Assembly (NCBI GenBank): GCA_951394405.1
Contig: OX596337.1
Span: 992,001-1,056,000, forward strand
Source of the DNA: Coprinellus micaceus
Lineage: Eukaryota > Basidiomycota > Agaricomycetes > Agaricales > Psathyrellaceae
Direction of reading: 5' to 3'
Length of the DNA: 64,000 nt
Shown: in pieces, positions 24,856-37,516 of the stretch
Numbering within the stretch: position 1 is the stretch's first letter
Layout: every line of letters begins with the position of its first letter
The notes under the pieces: generated by a model
Told to the model about the DNA's origin: nothing
Databases searched by the model: none
The model's input: the letters and a program-made list of their open reading frames with translations, nothing else
Position numbers and translations under genes: made by a program

Positions 24856-24863
24856 TATAAACG
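24856..24863 (+). promoter_or_regulatory. TATAAACG element of paralogue 2
   Basis: TATAAACG, 102 bp before the ATG at 24958; matches the TATAAACC element of the other three paralogues except at the last base. Confidence 0.45.
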
Positions 24864-24957
24864 CCCTTGCGTGGCGGTGGACCCGTATTTTTTCCCCACC
24901 CTTTGTTCACCCCACCACGTACCACTCCGGCTCGTATCCTTCCTTTTATCAGGCCCA

Positions 24958-27900
24958 ATGGTAAAAATGAAATTGCTTCGCCAAGGGGCAAACCTGTTCT
25001 CGAGGTCAACACAGCCGGACCTGCGTGGGGCGGAAATCACCACCGTTGCACGGGACAAGATCACTGTCGGCACCCTCAACTTCATTGCAGCTCCGAATCC
25101 GCTAAGCCATGACCAGGCTCTCGATTACTTCTCTGCGCCTGAAGAGGACCTTTGGAAGCGACACATCTCAGTCGCGGGCTCAAGGTCCGAACGGCCAGAG
25201 AACCCTTACCACGCTGGAGCGGCTACGAGCCAACCCACGTACGACTCCGACACCCCGCCTCTTACCCCTGACAACAGTTGTGCTTCGTCGCCGTCCAGTT
25301 CCCAGGAGGACATCACACTGGTTAGTCTCTGTTCGTTCCGTCCAGCAGAGCCGGCGGCGCTAACCCAACTGCCCACACTTTCACACAGTCTTCTACGCTT
25401 GACCTGAGGCCACAGTACCTCAAGTTACCGTACCTTACGATCCCCCAGGTCTATGTGAAGAATATGCTGAAATCAGGGAAAGGACTCGCGTGCTGGAAGC
25501 CAGCGCCTCTGCAGAGGCCTCACGCAACCCGGCGGGCCCTGACTGCGCCAGGAGATGTCGGGACATTCAGCGCTGAGGGAGGTTTCAAGAAGATTTTCAA
25601 CATCTGGGATGACGCAAGTGCCTTGCAACTTAGTGCAAATCGCTTTAGTCACAGACTAACCCGGTTGCCCCCACGAAACGTCATCGTGGAAGAGGACATA
25701 TCTCGAGGCAACACAATCCCCATTGGCACCTCATCGAAGACCATTTACTGTCCGTCTGACAATGGGTGAGAATTTTACCAATGGTGGTGGATTCATATTT
25801 ACGTATCCTACTCCAGAAAAATCACCTCGTTCGAGTTTCGCCGTCGATCCCAAAGCGGAGCCATCTTGGCCGCAACATCATCGGTTGACTCGGAGCAACT
25901 CGAATACCAAGCAGACTTACGGGAATGGATAATGCAGCATGCCGAACTCATCTACAAACACGCTAGCAAGGGTGGGCGCATCGAAAACAACGAGGCTCTG
26001 TACATCCTCACTGGGTGTACCAAGAGTGACAGCTGGGCCCTGGCAGCCTTCGAACACACCGACGAACCTTCTTACAACAACGACCTCATGCGCCTCGAGG
26101 ACGTGACACGCAGTGGCGACGGCCAACCCAAGTATGGTTGGACGGAAACATGGTCCTCCTCGGTGGCTCGGTCAGGGTCAAGCAAGGAACCGGGGCTGAA
26201 GGACCAGACACTGTTCGTTCGTGGCTTCAAGCTAGACTTTTCCAACGCGTTCCGCAACCGAATGGAGTCTATTCTCTACCCGCCCTCGCATGATTCGCCC
26301 AACACTGGGTTCTCCGATTCAGCGGGGCCTTCGAACCCCGAGGGCCATGAAGGGCCCAGCGGGAGCGATGGGTCTCGGCAAGGTGGCGACGGAGGTCAGC
26401 ACAGCTCTGGAACTTCAAACTCATCTCGGTTTGGAGGAGGGGGGGGCGCGACTTCCCAAGGTTATAGTCACAACACAGAACATCGTTCAACAGGCAGGTC
26501 ACCTTATGGGCATCATTTGAGTCTGTCCGCTTTCCCAGATTCCCCAATAGACGTGAGTTCTTTATCCCACTTGCGGTGCGCGTTCGAGTATAAATGTTCA
26601 AATGTTAGAGCTGCCACCCGTCCGACGACATCAACAAACACCTTCTCGATGTGGTTCGTCGTTCTTTGTGTCCATGTTCGTATCCCCTCTGACGCGCACG
26701 ACACCATAGACCGGGGCAGATTTGGCGATTTGCCACGACGATGAGTGGCGTTTCGCCTTGGAAGGCTTAGGTACTTTTGATTCCCCAATTCTATCCAGTG
26801 GTCGGCTGAATTTCATTCTGGTAGATACGCCCGATGACCTCCTTCGATCCGTGGTCGACGGTTCTAAGATCGTTACTCGTCACGGTATGTCTACGTCTAA
26901 CGAAATGATAATGGTCGTTTGAATTCAAGACACAGGCGTGGCCTCGTTGCAGCCAAACGTGGAACTACCAGCGACCGCCGGGGGAGCCCTTGGTCTAGAA
27001 ATTCCGAGTTTGGTCAGTCCCCGTCCTTGAAAGCCCATAGGTCCTTGGATCTCAAAAAGCCACAGCAGCAGCCTTCGGCAGAGTCGCCAGAACCTCCGAC
27101 ATTCCGTGTAGGTTCTCCGAGTGCGGCACAACCTAGAGAAGATCCGGGACCTCAGATGGTTAGTCCCTGTTCCCATGTGCGAAAATGTGTATCCTCGCTG
27201 ATCCTGGCCAGACTCAGCCACCTGCAGAGGGTCCTGATCATCTGTTACAACCCTACTACATGCAGAGCATCCTGAAGCCGCAAGAAGGACCTTCATGTCA
27301 AACACCGCAGCCAGATACGTGTCTCCTGGAGTCTATACAAGGGGGCACCGTACCACGAGATCTGGGGAAGTACACTGGGTGCTTCAGTCTGAACACACTG
27401 GTGAGCCCCGTTAACATGGTCGAAGCTCCCGTTCTGACCGTATAAAGTCATCTATGGGAGATCTTGAAGTTGGGGAGCAGGACTCTACGATACCGCAAGC
27501 GCACCTTTGGGGCATGCCGAAGTCGGGAAAAGGTGTTTGGTGCCGGGGACCCCAATCGCAATGGAAACCCAACGTTGGACGGTGGGGCACCCTACCAAGG
27601 GACGTTGGGACTCCCAGTGCGGAAAGGGCCTTCAAAAATGTATTCAACCTTGGGGACAACGAGGGTATGTTCCAAGACACTTCCAAGACGCTAGGGGGGG
27701 AGGTTCTCAAGAATGTTGATGAAGAGAACATCAAGGCCACACTTCTTTCCAGCAGGATGGTCTGCTCGTCGTGGTCGCAGACCTCACTGGAGAGACTCTT
27801 CGGCACGAGCATCGCCTTCAACGACTGGAACGACATCCGCTCCTTCCTCGCCCTCACCTCAGCGCCAGCAGGCACCTTTCCTGCCCATGTCAAGACCAAA

Positions 27901-28917
27901 CATCTCGCTCTCAACAACTTAACGGCTCTCGACGACGAAGCCACTGCAGCCCTCCAGGGCCTCATGTCGGCTGTCACCACGGAGGAATCGCTCGCCATGC
28001 ACGTCCCGACGAGCGGTATCGCAGGCATCCTTGCGCAAGTCTCTCGGGGTTGGACCCACATCCGCCAGTTGACCCTCTCTGGAGAAACCCACCCCCCTGC
28101 GACCTTTTTCGACCAGCTGGCATCGTTCGCTCAACTTCACTCCCTCACTCTTGAAGACTTCCAATTGCAGCGCGTACAGAGCATCGGCGACGCCCCTGCG
28201 GTTCAGTTCAGGTTCCCAGATACCATTACCAAGCTCTCGCTGGCACGAAGCTCCAGCCTGTGGACCTTTTTCAGGACCCACGTCCTCCCAGCTCACGGCT
28301 TTGCTAAAATAGGCGAGCTATCCATCGAAGCGCAGTTCTCCTTCCAGGAAAAGGGGATATGCGACATGGTGCGTTGCTTCAAGGTCTTGCAGGGTGTCCA
28401 TACCCTTTCAATCCATGCGATCTACGATCCGAGGTGTCGAGGTCTCGGTACGTTCTGGCCTTTTCTCCCACCTTCCATCCCTACACCATACTCATTTCGT
28501 GATGTAGTTCGAGATATGGAGAACATCTTTCAAAGCCGCCAGCTCAGATCGGCGGCGATCCGAGGCCTGCGCCGCCTTTACCTTGGGTTCGGCGAGATGC
28601 CAGCACACTTTGTGTTCGGTTGCATCATCATGCATGCCGTTCGCCTCCCCTTCACCCAGATCGATGCGATAGTCGAGTTTGAGGTTCCTCGTGCGTTGGG
28701 CCTCTGGGACAACCAGGATCCTCAGTCCCTGATTTGTCGACTACTCTCCGAAACCCAATCTGACACGCAGATGGCAGAGTTCACGAGGGCACTCCTTGTC
28801 CATGGTTGTGAGGATGCGCTGCCTCCGGCGGTCATCGAGACGTCAGGGAGGGCGACGGTGTGTGGCTACCCGGTCGTCTTCATGGGCCTCGGTGGGGAGG
28901 AAGGAAGCGCCATGTGA
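24958..28917 (+). CDS. Array paralogue 2: composite gene with an F-box/LRR-like C-terminus
   Basis: Exons that fit in phase: 24958-25320, 25389-25765, 25817-26552, 26609-26653, 26710-26770, 26825-26884, 26936-27012, 27066-27158, 27212-27400, 27448-28447 and 28508-28917, about 1136 residues. Modules 1-4 match paralogue 1 (TTGCxKSDSWALAAFE-type core, NDDINKHLL-type exon, AICHDDEWRFALE). The gene then re-uses module 2: exon 9 is a degenerate copy (YYMQSILKPQEGPS) and exon 10 starts with a better copy (HLWGMPKSGKGVW..PRDVGTPSAE). Exon 10 continues in frame into ATLLSSRMVCSSWSQTSLER and leucine-rich-like segments (HIRQLTLSGET, LHSLTLEDFQL, LRRLYLGFGEM), the pattern of basidiomycete F-box proteins. 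Such proteins select targets for SCF ubiquitin ligases; here the F-box itself seems incomplete. It could be one fusion gene or an array gene running into a separate F-box gene, but the frame is unbroken. Confidence 0.6.
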
Positions 28918-30680
28918 TGTGATGGGCTTTGGAAAGAACTGTGTGCTCAGATTGAAGTGTACTTGGACTCTCGTTTCACCTATGCTCTCTATCCATCCTG
29001 CGCTATCTGTGACCGCTGTGACCAAAGTATATGTACCATCAAATACCACGAAAGGAAGTTATTTGTATTGGTCAAGTTGCTTTCAGGCTCGAGGCGGCTA
29101 TCGTCGACCCTTAGAGCGAGGTACTACAGCTAGAGCAAAGGTATGCGCACTGCCCAGCGCCGGTTCTTCACCGCCTTTCCCGCTCTTCTTTGTTCTTCCA
29201 CGTTTTTTCCACACATTTTTTCAATCGTTGAAGTGGAGATCGCGACAATAATGATGCACGTCCCTCGACTCGGTATAGAGCCTCTCGTGCAGGTCTAGTC
29301 GAGGAAGATTTTCCCTTTCCCCCATTTCCCCTTCTCTCGGTCCCTCTCACTCTTTCTCGTTGGCCTCCTCTCGATTTTTTCACCCTCCCACCTCCCTTTT
29401 CACCAGCAATTCCGAAGGGAATGGTTGAGTCGGCTCTGGTAATGAAAGTCCGATCTTCGTCGGCTTAGCCATCACCTCCGGAAGCGCTCAGCTGTCAGTG
29501 TTAATTTCTCCTTCTTCTCATCGTACCGATCTTTACTACTACTCTCTTTAATTTTCTCTCCCTTCCCCCTTTCTCTCTCTGTTTCCCTCTTTTTTTGTTT
29601 TTGTTTTTGTTTTTTGGGTAAGGGGGGGTGGTCCTTGAATCGCAACTGAAGATTCACCCCTCAATTACCCCACCCCAGGCAATGGTGGGATACCATGCCC
29701 TGGGCGCCCACACGCTGACAGATCTCCACACACACTCACCAGCCGACTGCTCTCTGCGGGTCCAATCTAATTTATTCCTCGACTCTGGCTCGTACGCTAT
29801 CTCATTGTTTCCTCTCGCGTTCGCCTCGTATGTGCTTAACTTGTCTATCTGAACCTGGTGTTGCTGCTGCAATCGAATTTCCGCTTTCCTGTGCCACACA
29901 CCAACTCTGCCGCCACGGGTGGTAGTCTCGCGCGGGGACGCCCAAATGGGCCACGAGGCCGCGTCCGGCTCTGAGGCAAGTTGCACACCTATCGAAATCG
30001 CGAGATATGTTGATCTCGTCGAACCGTAGTATGCGTTCTCGGGGGAGGTGGGCTGTAGTCGAAGCGTAATTGGCATCACTGGGATTATACACCCCTACCA
30101 CCCGATCGCACATTGTACGCAAATCCGCGCACCCTTATCCAATCTCCTTCCTCGCGCCTCTGCCGTGCTTGCTGACCCTTGACCGTCGCTCACCACGCCG
30201 ACCTCTTAGTCCCGGCTTTTAGGGGGTTAGTAGAGGGAAGTAAAGGGTGTGGACATTCGGAGAGGGGAGGGTGCCATAGGAATTCGGAGATAGGGAGAGG
30301 CGTTAGCCGTCCCAGTTGTGCTATTGCGATCGATGTCACGCGGGCAAAGTCAACGAGGGGTGGGAGGAGGGGGATGAGTACTTAGATCGCAGACTGAACA
30401 GGGATTAATAGAGCAGAGCACAGAACTCGAATACGGTACTCAGCGGCGCCCTGGGGCGGTAGGCGATGGGACATGGCTTGAAGGAGGGATGATCTAAGGG
30501 GTAACTGAGGGAGTGGGGAAGAGTGACGATACCAGTAGAGGAGGAACCGACCCCCCCTTTCTGAACAACACCGAGGTATCGTCACACACAGCCGCATACA
30601 TGCATACATAGATGTAGTCCGAGGTGAGCGAGAGGCCAACTACCGAGCGAGCAGACGCGAGACGCGAGACGGGCGAAATC
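28918..30680. other. Intergenic, with a pyrimidine-rich tract
   Basis: No supported gene over 1.7 kb. At 29560-29620 a CT tract passes into T-rich GTTTTT repeats. Minus frames at 29654-30079 and 29802-30122 lack motifs. Confidence 0.35.
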
Positions 30681-30689
30681 GATTCGTCC

Positions 30690-31190
30690 CACACGACCGC
30701 GTTTCCTCTTCGTACCCCAAAAATATCCCATCGCGCCCGCTGGAGACCCAGTTAGTGTGAAAGGCTATTTCGGTGTGGAGCGAAGGAGTGCCGGCAGGAG
30801 GGAGAGTCGAGCTATCGGGTGAGGAACGAGCGGGGAGCGTGAGCAGAGGAGCCTCCTTCGCCCGTTAGATGTGGCATGGGTGCGGTCGCCCAGCCTGAAC
30901 CCTCAAGGAACCGATCGCTATCCTCCCTACCGCCCGACCGCATCTTGCACGGGCCAGCAAACGAGCATGAAGAACACTCTGGGCGAGACGTCGTCCCACA
31001 CGCTCGCATTCAATCTTCGTCGTCATCAAAAATACCCCATTGCACCAGCTGGCGACCCAGCGGGCGCGAAAGGCTGCTTTCGATGAGGAAAGAGGAGCGT
31101 TGGGGTTACAGAGCGAACCCAGAGTCCAAGTTGAACGCGTCCCATGGCACTTTCCAAGAGGTCCCTGGTCGGTAGGTGTGATCCGTCCTT
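30690..31190. repeat. Dispersed degenerate repeat, two adjacent copies
   Basis: Two neighbouring, diverged copies (about 30700-30800 and 30980-31130) of the block seen at 23100-23230. Shared parts are a GACGTCGTCCCACACG-like start, an AAAATACCCCAT block, CTGGCGACCCAGC and a GCGAAAGGCT block. Confidence 0.5.
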
Positions 31191-31435
31191 GAGTCATCGG
31201 CGTCGGACATCCAAGCTGATAGCCGTCCTGCATGTCGAGGGAGTCGCTTGATCTGTTCTCCTTCCTGAGGTCGCGCTTTATGTAGCGGATTTTGCGTTGG
31301 TGGTAGTGGTGAGACCCCAACATCGCCTGTGGCCCGCGGGAGTTCTCCGGGAGAGCGGGAATTGCCGATGAATCCAGCGACGCCTGAGATCTGAGACGGT
31401 GGACGTTGAGTTCCTCGAGCCGATGCTCGCTCTCA

Positions 31436-31452
31436 TGTATGTATGTATGTAT
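31436..31452. repeat. (ATGT)n microsatellite
   Basis: Four ATGT units; no other role visible. Confidence 0.8.
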
Positions 31453-31604
31453 GGGTTACCTTGCCCACTGCGCTGCGCCACTTAGAATTTTGACTGCACC
31501 CACCCGCACCCTCCTCCGCAGCTCACCCTAGGGCCTAGGTCTAGTGGGTACCTGAACGCTATTAGTGTCCCGTACACCGCGTACGAAAGGGGGTCATGCC
31601 ATGA

Positions 31605-32740
31605 AAAAGACGTGGTATAACCCGTAGCTAACAAACGACAGCGAGGTATATACAAAGAAAAACTCCTACGCAGAACCAATGAAATAAATAAGACGAAACA
31701 GATGCGAAGTGAAAGTGAAGTGTCAGTATGTCAAGACGGAAAGACGTACGCATGTATGCAATATGCAACGAAAGCTGAGTATGAGCTAAAAGCAAAAGGA
31801 GGGGGAAGAGAAAGGAAGAGGTACCTACCTACGAAAAAGAATCAGAGGGTCATTATGACCACCCAAGGTTCGAGAGAATAGAGGAGGGACGGGTCGAACG
31901 TACGTGAACCTAACACCAACAGACACCAACCGCCACAACCCACGACCAAGCACCACAAAAAGCACTCCAAAATCCAGCGAACACTAATCCGATCCCCTCT
32001 TCCTTTCAACAGCCCACGCCAATCACCCCTTCACCTCCATCTTCCCCAAAAACGCGTACGCCTTCGCCTTCACACCTCTCCCTCCACACCCTCCGGTATC
32101 GTCGCCGGCACCATATACGATGACGTCGCCGGCAGGACCAGCGATGCCGACGCAAGGTTGAGGCTTGCTGAGGAGGGGGTATAGGCGAATAGAAGCTCGT
32201 GCGGGTGAAGAAATGCGCGAGCACATGGCAGAACACGAGCACGAACACGGCTGTGAGGACGACGAGGACTTTGTTCGTCCGCTTTTTCTCCGGGGGGAAG
32301 GTCGGGATATTAAACCCCGTCTGCGTGGGCGGGGCGCTAATCGGCAACGCAATCGGTGCGTACCCGCTCCTCCTCCTCCACGTCCACCCCATCGGACTCA
32401 CCCCTCTCATCCTCTCGCTTACCCTCCCCGCCGTCTCCCCCACCACCGCCTTCGCTTTGGTGACCATCCGCTGAACGAACCCGGGGGCCTTGGGCTGGAC
32501 CATAAACGCAATGGCGTAATCGTACTCCCTCCCATCGGACTCGTCGGAGTCTCTCCCCCCGAAGTGGGTGGGGGAGGAGGGCGTGACGATGATGGAAGGG
32601 AGGGGAGACCTTTCAGAGAGGGTGGAGAGGGAGGAGAGGGAGAGGGAGAGGGAGAGCGGGGCGGGGATGAGGATGTAGTCGAGCGGGTGGGCTGGTAGTG
32701 TGTGGGAGGGTGGGGGAGGTCGTGTGCGCGTGCGTGAGGA
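31605..32740 (-). repeat. Inverted segmental duplication, left arm
   Basis: The minus strand here matches 39900-41240 on plus across coding and 3' flanking sequence, including GGTGTTAGGTTCACGTACG, ACCCTCTGATTCT, TAGCTCATACTCAGCTTTCG and GGTTATACCACGTC. The arms enclose array paralogue 3. Confidence 0.85.
31984..32690 (-). pseudogene. Frameshifted copy of the small membrane-protein gene at 39748
   Basis: The frame LDYILIPAPLSLSLSLSSL..REYDYAIAFMVQP, KAKAVVGETAGRVSERMRG and NKVLVVLTAVFVLVFCHVLA is nearly identical to the plus-strand gene at 39748-40732. Past the membrane segment, after HFFTRTSFYSPI, the frame shifts by one base; the matching sequence (SSASLNLASASLVL) continues in another frame and soon meets a stop. 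The first exon (MSTQQRQHPR in the intact copy) was not found. An open frame from the internal ATG at 32503 to 32006 remains, so a shorter membrane protein with an altered tail could still be made. Confidence 0.75.
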
Positions 32741-33064
32741 TGGAGCGGTGGGGGCGGGCGTAACGGGACAAAGGGGCGCAGAGGAGGGGACGGAGAAGAA
32801 TCCAGTCAGTCAAAGCCGGGGACGATGAGAAACGCGAGGAGAATAACGCGTACCAGGATGTTGAGCCGTTTGAGCGCGTCAAGTGCGGCCCCAGTACGCC
32901 TACTTACCCCCATTCACTTCCTTCCTCCCTTTCGTCTTGCATGTTGGCCGTCCTTGTTCATGGGAACAAACTATTGACCGTCGTTTGGTGTCAAGGGAGC
33001 TGTTTGCGCGTTCCTTGTTCAAGAGTTAAAGCAAGCCAGACGTCCAAAGAGCTCTGAGAATCGG
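32741..33064. other. Spacer with a dispersed-repeat fragment
   Basis: From 32887 it carries a fragment (CCCAGTACGCCTAC..., CTCCCTTTCGTCTTGCATG) of the repeat also seen at 23850 and 38950. Confidence 0.5.
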
Positions 33065-33939
33065 CGACACGGCGTTTGCCGAAGAACCCAAAACATTTGA
33101 TTCGGTGCCTGGTCTTTTCTCCATTTCCCAGAACACATCGTCAAATTCAACTATTCGATTTCTATGCACATCACACTTCATGTTGCCTATGCGAGTACCT
33201 CCACAGCACTCGCACCAGTATGTCTACTTTCCACGCACTAGTATTGATCATTTGACAGGAATGCACGGGCAATACGTGAGCCACTCTCGGAGCGAGTCAA
33301 TTCCCCCGCCCACTCTCGAACGATACCCTTCTCCCCCTATCGCTCCTCCCAGAATTGCAGATAGGTCCGACAGTCGACGTCGACCCACTTGACTCTCTTC
33401 GTTCTCCGGAATGAAGGCTGGAAGCGTGGCTCTAGGTCATATCCCCATCGGCTGGCCCCGTGCACAGAGGGTGTTTCTCATTCCAAAAGATTGGGGATCC
33501 CTCAATGGTTCGTCATTCATACCATGTCCGACGGGTAACACAGCAGTGCGCTAGTACTGCTATGAATGCATGGAACTCGTGGAACTTTGGGGGCGCCACA
33601 GCGAAAGGTGTACAACCTCGTGTTTGCACACCTTCGTTAGGCGCCTGGACATCCGGAACCCTGGTCCGTTTGTCCTCCCTGAACCCCCTCTTCTCGAGTT
33701 ATCTGAATCCTCTTGGTACGTTCTTGGCTCTCCGGCCTCCCGTGTTCCAGGAGGATTACCAGCGCCCAGAAATTTGCCAAAAGGCGGCCTAGCAGACAAG
33801 AGAAAGCAGCACAGAACGGCGGAACGGCCACTCCTCACCCCTTCGTTGAGGTCGAATACGACTTCATTTGATCTGCGCACGTTCTTAATTTCCCTGCTCG
33901 TGCCGAAGAACCTGTTAGGCTGGGGCTACCGAGGTCGAA
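33065..33939 (+). repeat. Upstream part of the segmental duplication, copy 3
   Basis: Equivalent of 24010-24855 and 15700-16506. It includes a GAAAGGTGTACAACCTCGTG block also present at 24515 and leads directly into paralogue 3. Confidence 0.65.
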
Positions 33940-33947
33940 TATAAACC
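33940..33947 (+). promoter_or_regulatory. TATAAACC element of paralogue 3
   Basis: TATAAACC, 102 bp before the ATG at 34042, at the position conserved in the array. Confidence 0.5.
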
Positions 33948-34041
33948 CTCTTGCGTGGCAGTGGACCTGTGCTTTCCCCCCACCCTTTGTTCCCCCCACC
34001 ACGTACCGCTCCTACTCGTAACCTTCCTCTTACCAGGCCCA

Positions 34042-37000
34042 ATGGCACCAATGAAACGGTCTCGCCAAGGGGCAAGCATGTTCTCTAAGTCAAGACAGCT
34101 GGATCTACGTGGGTCGGAGCTCGTCGCCGTTGCAGGGGACAAGATCGTTGGCCCCACCGTCAAAGTCGAGGTCAATGTTGGTGCATCCCTAGATCCGCTA
34201 AAGTGCAACCAGACGCTCGGTGATCTTCCTCTTTCCGACAAAGGTTTTCCAAAGAGACGCATTCAAGGAACCGATTCACCGCCCAGTCCCCCTTCAAAGG
34301 GCGCCAAATGGCTACCAATTCCAAGCTGGTTTCTAGCTCGCTCCGAGTCCCAGGGGCCTAACACCTTCAACAGCACAGCCGCGGAACAGCTAACATACGA
34401 CTCCGATGAGTCCGATACCCCACCCCTGACGCGTGGAAGCAGCTGTGCTTCGTCTCCATTCAGCTCTCAGGAGGACCTCACATTGGTGGGTCTCACTCGT
34501 GCTATTTGATGGTGTAATTCTCCTGAGCCACTTTACGCCTCTACAGTCGTACGTGGAGGACCCCGATTCGCAGTTCGAAGGGCCAGCAAGCCTCACGACG
34601 CCGAAGGTGTATGCTTGGAACATGTGTAAGACGGGAAAAGGTTACGGAATCTTCAAACCGGGACCAAATGGGCCGTCCTGTGACAGGCTCCTAGGCGTGG
34701 TTCCAGGTGATGTTGGAACATTGAGTCCAGAGGGAGGGTTCAAAGTAATCTGCAATCTTTGGTGTGCTGCAGAGTCTGGCGCAATTCCGGCCGGACTCCC
34801 GGCGAAGGAAATTACGGTCGACGAGGAAATTCCTGAAGGCCATGTATTTTCTGAAGGTGCTTCTTCCCGCAAGACACGTTCCCATCCTAACAAAAGGTAT
34901 GACGCCCCAACCCCCACACTCACCTTCCAAGCAATTGATGCTTCATGGTTTGCGTTAGCGTGGTTTCATCGTATGATTTTACCTGCGGCCCTTCACCGCA
35001 CGGCGCTGCCTACGTTGCGACTTCCTCGGCCAATCTCGTGGAACTCGTCGATCCTACACGGCTCCGCAAGTACATAATGCAACACGCCAAGGCCATCTAT
35101 GCACACGCGGATGACATATGCGAGATTGCCGACGACGCCCCGCTGTATATCATCACTGGTTGCATCAAGAGCGACAGCTATGCTATTGCAGCCTTCAAGG
35201 ACGCTAACAACGACCAGATGTCTTTGGAGAACATCGCCTGCAGGGACGACGGTAGGCCCAAATACGACTGGACATCAATGCCAGGAAGCGGGGAAGGCAA
35301 AATCGGGTCAAGCGGCGAACCCGAATTGCAAAACCAAACGCTCTTCCTGCGTGGGTATAAGTTAGATTTCTCACAACGATTCCGGAGTGAAATGAAGGGC
35401 TCGCCTCCCCCATGGAAGGGAGGGCCGAGCGATGGTCCCGCCGGCCCTTCCGACGGGCCCTGGCCCGCGGGTGAAGGGGATAGGCAGGACGGGATGGGGG
35501 GAGCAGCTTGGAGACGTGGCGGAAATGGGGGCGGTGGGTCTGCTTCTGGCGGGTCGGGCTCAACTGGCTTCGCTGGTGGGATGAACACGAATTCAGCAGG
35601 GGGGAACCGAGATCAAGAGCCTCCCTTAGATTGTCCTAGTGTCGGTGAATTGAACCTTCAGGCTTTCCCGGCCCCTGGTCAAGACGTAAGTCCGCCAGAA
35701 TTCGGTTGGACAAGAAGTTTTCTAACAGATCCCCTAGGCTTCCCATCCATCCGACGCAATCAACAAGTACCTCCTCGATGTGGTTCGCGTCCTCCTTATA
35801 CTTCATCTTGAGGCGTCTTCTAACTGCCTCTGTGTCACAGACCGGGGCGGATTTTGCCCTTTGTCACGATGATGAGTGGAGGTTTGTCATAAAAGCCTCA
35901 GGTACTTTCGCTCCTTGTTTCCATCCACTTGTCAGCTGAATCGCATTTTGGAAGATACGCCTGAGGACCTCCTTCGATCCGTAGTCGACAGTTCTAAGAT
36001 CGTCACTCGTCACGGTACGTCTACGGCCAGCTATATCAGTAACTGTTGTATGAATGCGAGTCACAGGTGTGGCCTCGCTGCAGCCAAACGCGGAGCTATC
36101 ATCGACCGCCGGGGAAGCCCCCGATCTTGAAATTCCGAATTCGGTCAGTCCCCGTCCCTTGAAATTTGAAAGCCCATAGGTGCTTGAATTTCAAATAATC
36201 CAATCAACAGCCGTCTGTAGAAGGTCAGCAGCAACATGTCTCCCCTCAAGCATCGGCATCCAACACCAATGAAGCCCCGCGACAAATGAGAGGTGCACGC
36301 GTAATGGTACGTTGCGCCACACTCCACACAGTTCTACGTGTCGGCATCTCATTTAACCTGTGGCAGTTCCCCAGTGACATCCTTGACATCCTTGACAAGA
36401 TTGTCTCGGAGATAACTTTCGACGCACACACCCTCGTGGATCTCAGCCAAATATTGAGGAAATTATCCCGGCGTTCCCGCTTTAACATTCCTCCCCTCTG
36501 TGGAATGCACCGAGTTCCGGGTCCGAGTGAGTGCACGTATCTGGTGTCTCCGTGGATAGACAATGGACACATCAGAGAGTACCTTGGAAAACACCCGCCC
36601 GGGCCTTCGACTGAACCGTGCCGACTACTCCTCGTCAGTCTTCTACTTTGTATTGCTTTTCCAAGTGCTTATGCTCTGCCTTATCAGCTCAAAGATATAC
36701 TCTCGGCCATTGCGTATCTACACGAGAGCCGGGTCGTTCACGGAGACATCAAAGGGGTGAGTATCTGTGTGCACGCCGAAGACCAAGCCCTTACTCACCC
36801 CTTCCCAAAGGCCAACGTACTTGTGTCCAGTTCTGGCAGGGCATGCTTGGCGGATTTAGATCTCGCCGGAATCTCTGAGTCGACGTTGATGAACCGGACG
36901 TCAGTGCAGATGAATGCGACACAACTTGACACATTACTCTGGCAAGCGCCCGAGCTACTTATGTGCTCAGAGGAGCTGGAAGAGGAGGGTGTCATGGGTA

Positions 37001-37516
37001 GTATTTCTCAGGCGTCGGATTTGTATACGTTTGCTTGTCTTGCCTACGAGGTATGGACTATCCCTAGTACACCCACAGCCTCGTCCGCTAACTTTCCTAT
37101 CTGGTTTCGTTCAATAGCTCCTGACCGGACCAACCCCGTCAGCCGGAGAACATTTCGCCCGTATCTCTCGGAAAGTGGTGGCAGGGGTTCGGCGTCTACC
37201 TCACCAGGGGCGGGACGAAGGGGGAGGGAGGAGGATGGTTTGGATCCTAGGGGACTCGCCAGTGGCCTCGTTGCAAGGCGATGCGATAGGCAACTATCGC
37301 GCCAGTCGCACGTGGTACGTGGTCGACCCTCCATGGTACCGCAACACTGTCCGGCGTCGACAATGCCAAGCGCGTATTTATGAGGTGGGGACGGGCGTTG
37401 AAGGAGACTCTGGAGCCGAAGATACTGAGGGAGGTGAGGAGGAGCGGGGTGGAGCGGGGACGAGAAGGGAGGAAGGACGTCGGGAAGGCGCTCTCGATCT
37501 GCATTTCAGGCTGTAA
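34042..37516 (+). CDS. Array paralogue 3, with a C-terminal kinase-like domain
   Basis: Twelve exons: 34042-34485, 34547-34896, 34959-35685, 35738-35782, 35841-35901, 35955-36014, 36067-36143, 36211-36306, 36367-36633, 36688-36756, 36811-37050 and 37118-37516. All phases agree, giving 944 residues. Modules 1-4 (1-588) match paralogues 1, 2 and 4. Residues from about 621 are a kinase-like domain of the basidiomycete TKL kind: LVSPWIDNGHIREYLGKHP (hinge), AIAYLHESRVVHGDIKGANV (catalytic loop, HGD form), CLADLDLAG in place of DFG, LLWQAPELLM (APE) and ASDLYTFACLAYELLTGP. No glycine loop or ATP-binding Lys precedes the hinge, so the N-lobe is missing or unrecognisable. The last exon is degenerate and its frame is uncertain. 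It is probably a pseudokinase output domain on an unnamed N-terminal platform. Confidence 0.75.

Noticed and set aside
27411..28061. 216-codon minus-strand frame
   Set aside because: Antisense of the F-box-like exon of paralogue 2.
29654..30122. Two overlapping minus-strand frames of 141 and 106 codons
   Set aside because: No motif, no splice context and no similarity to other frames in the window.
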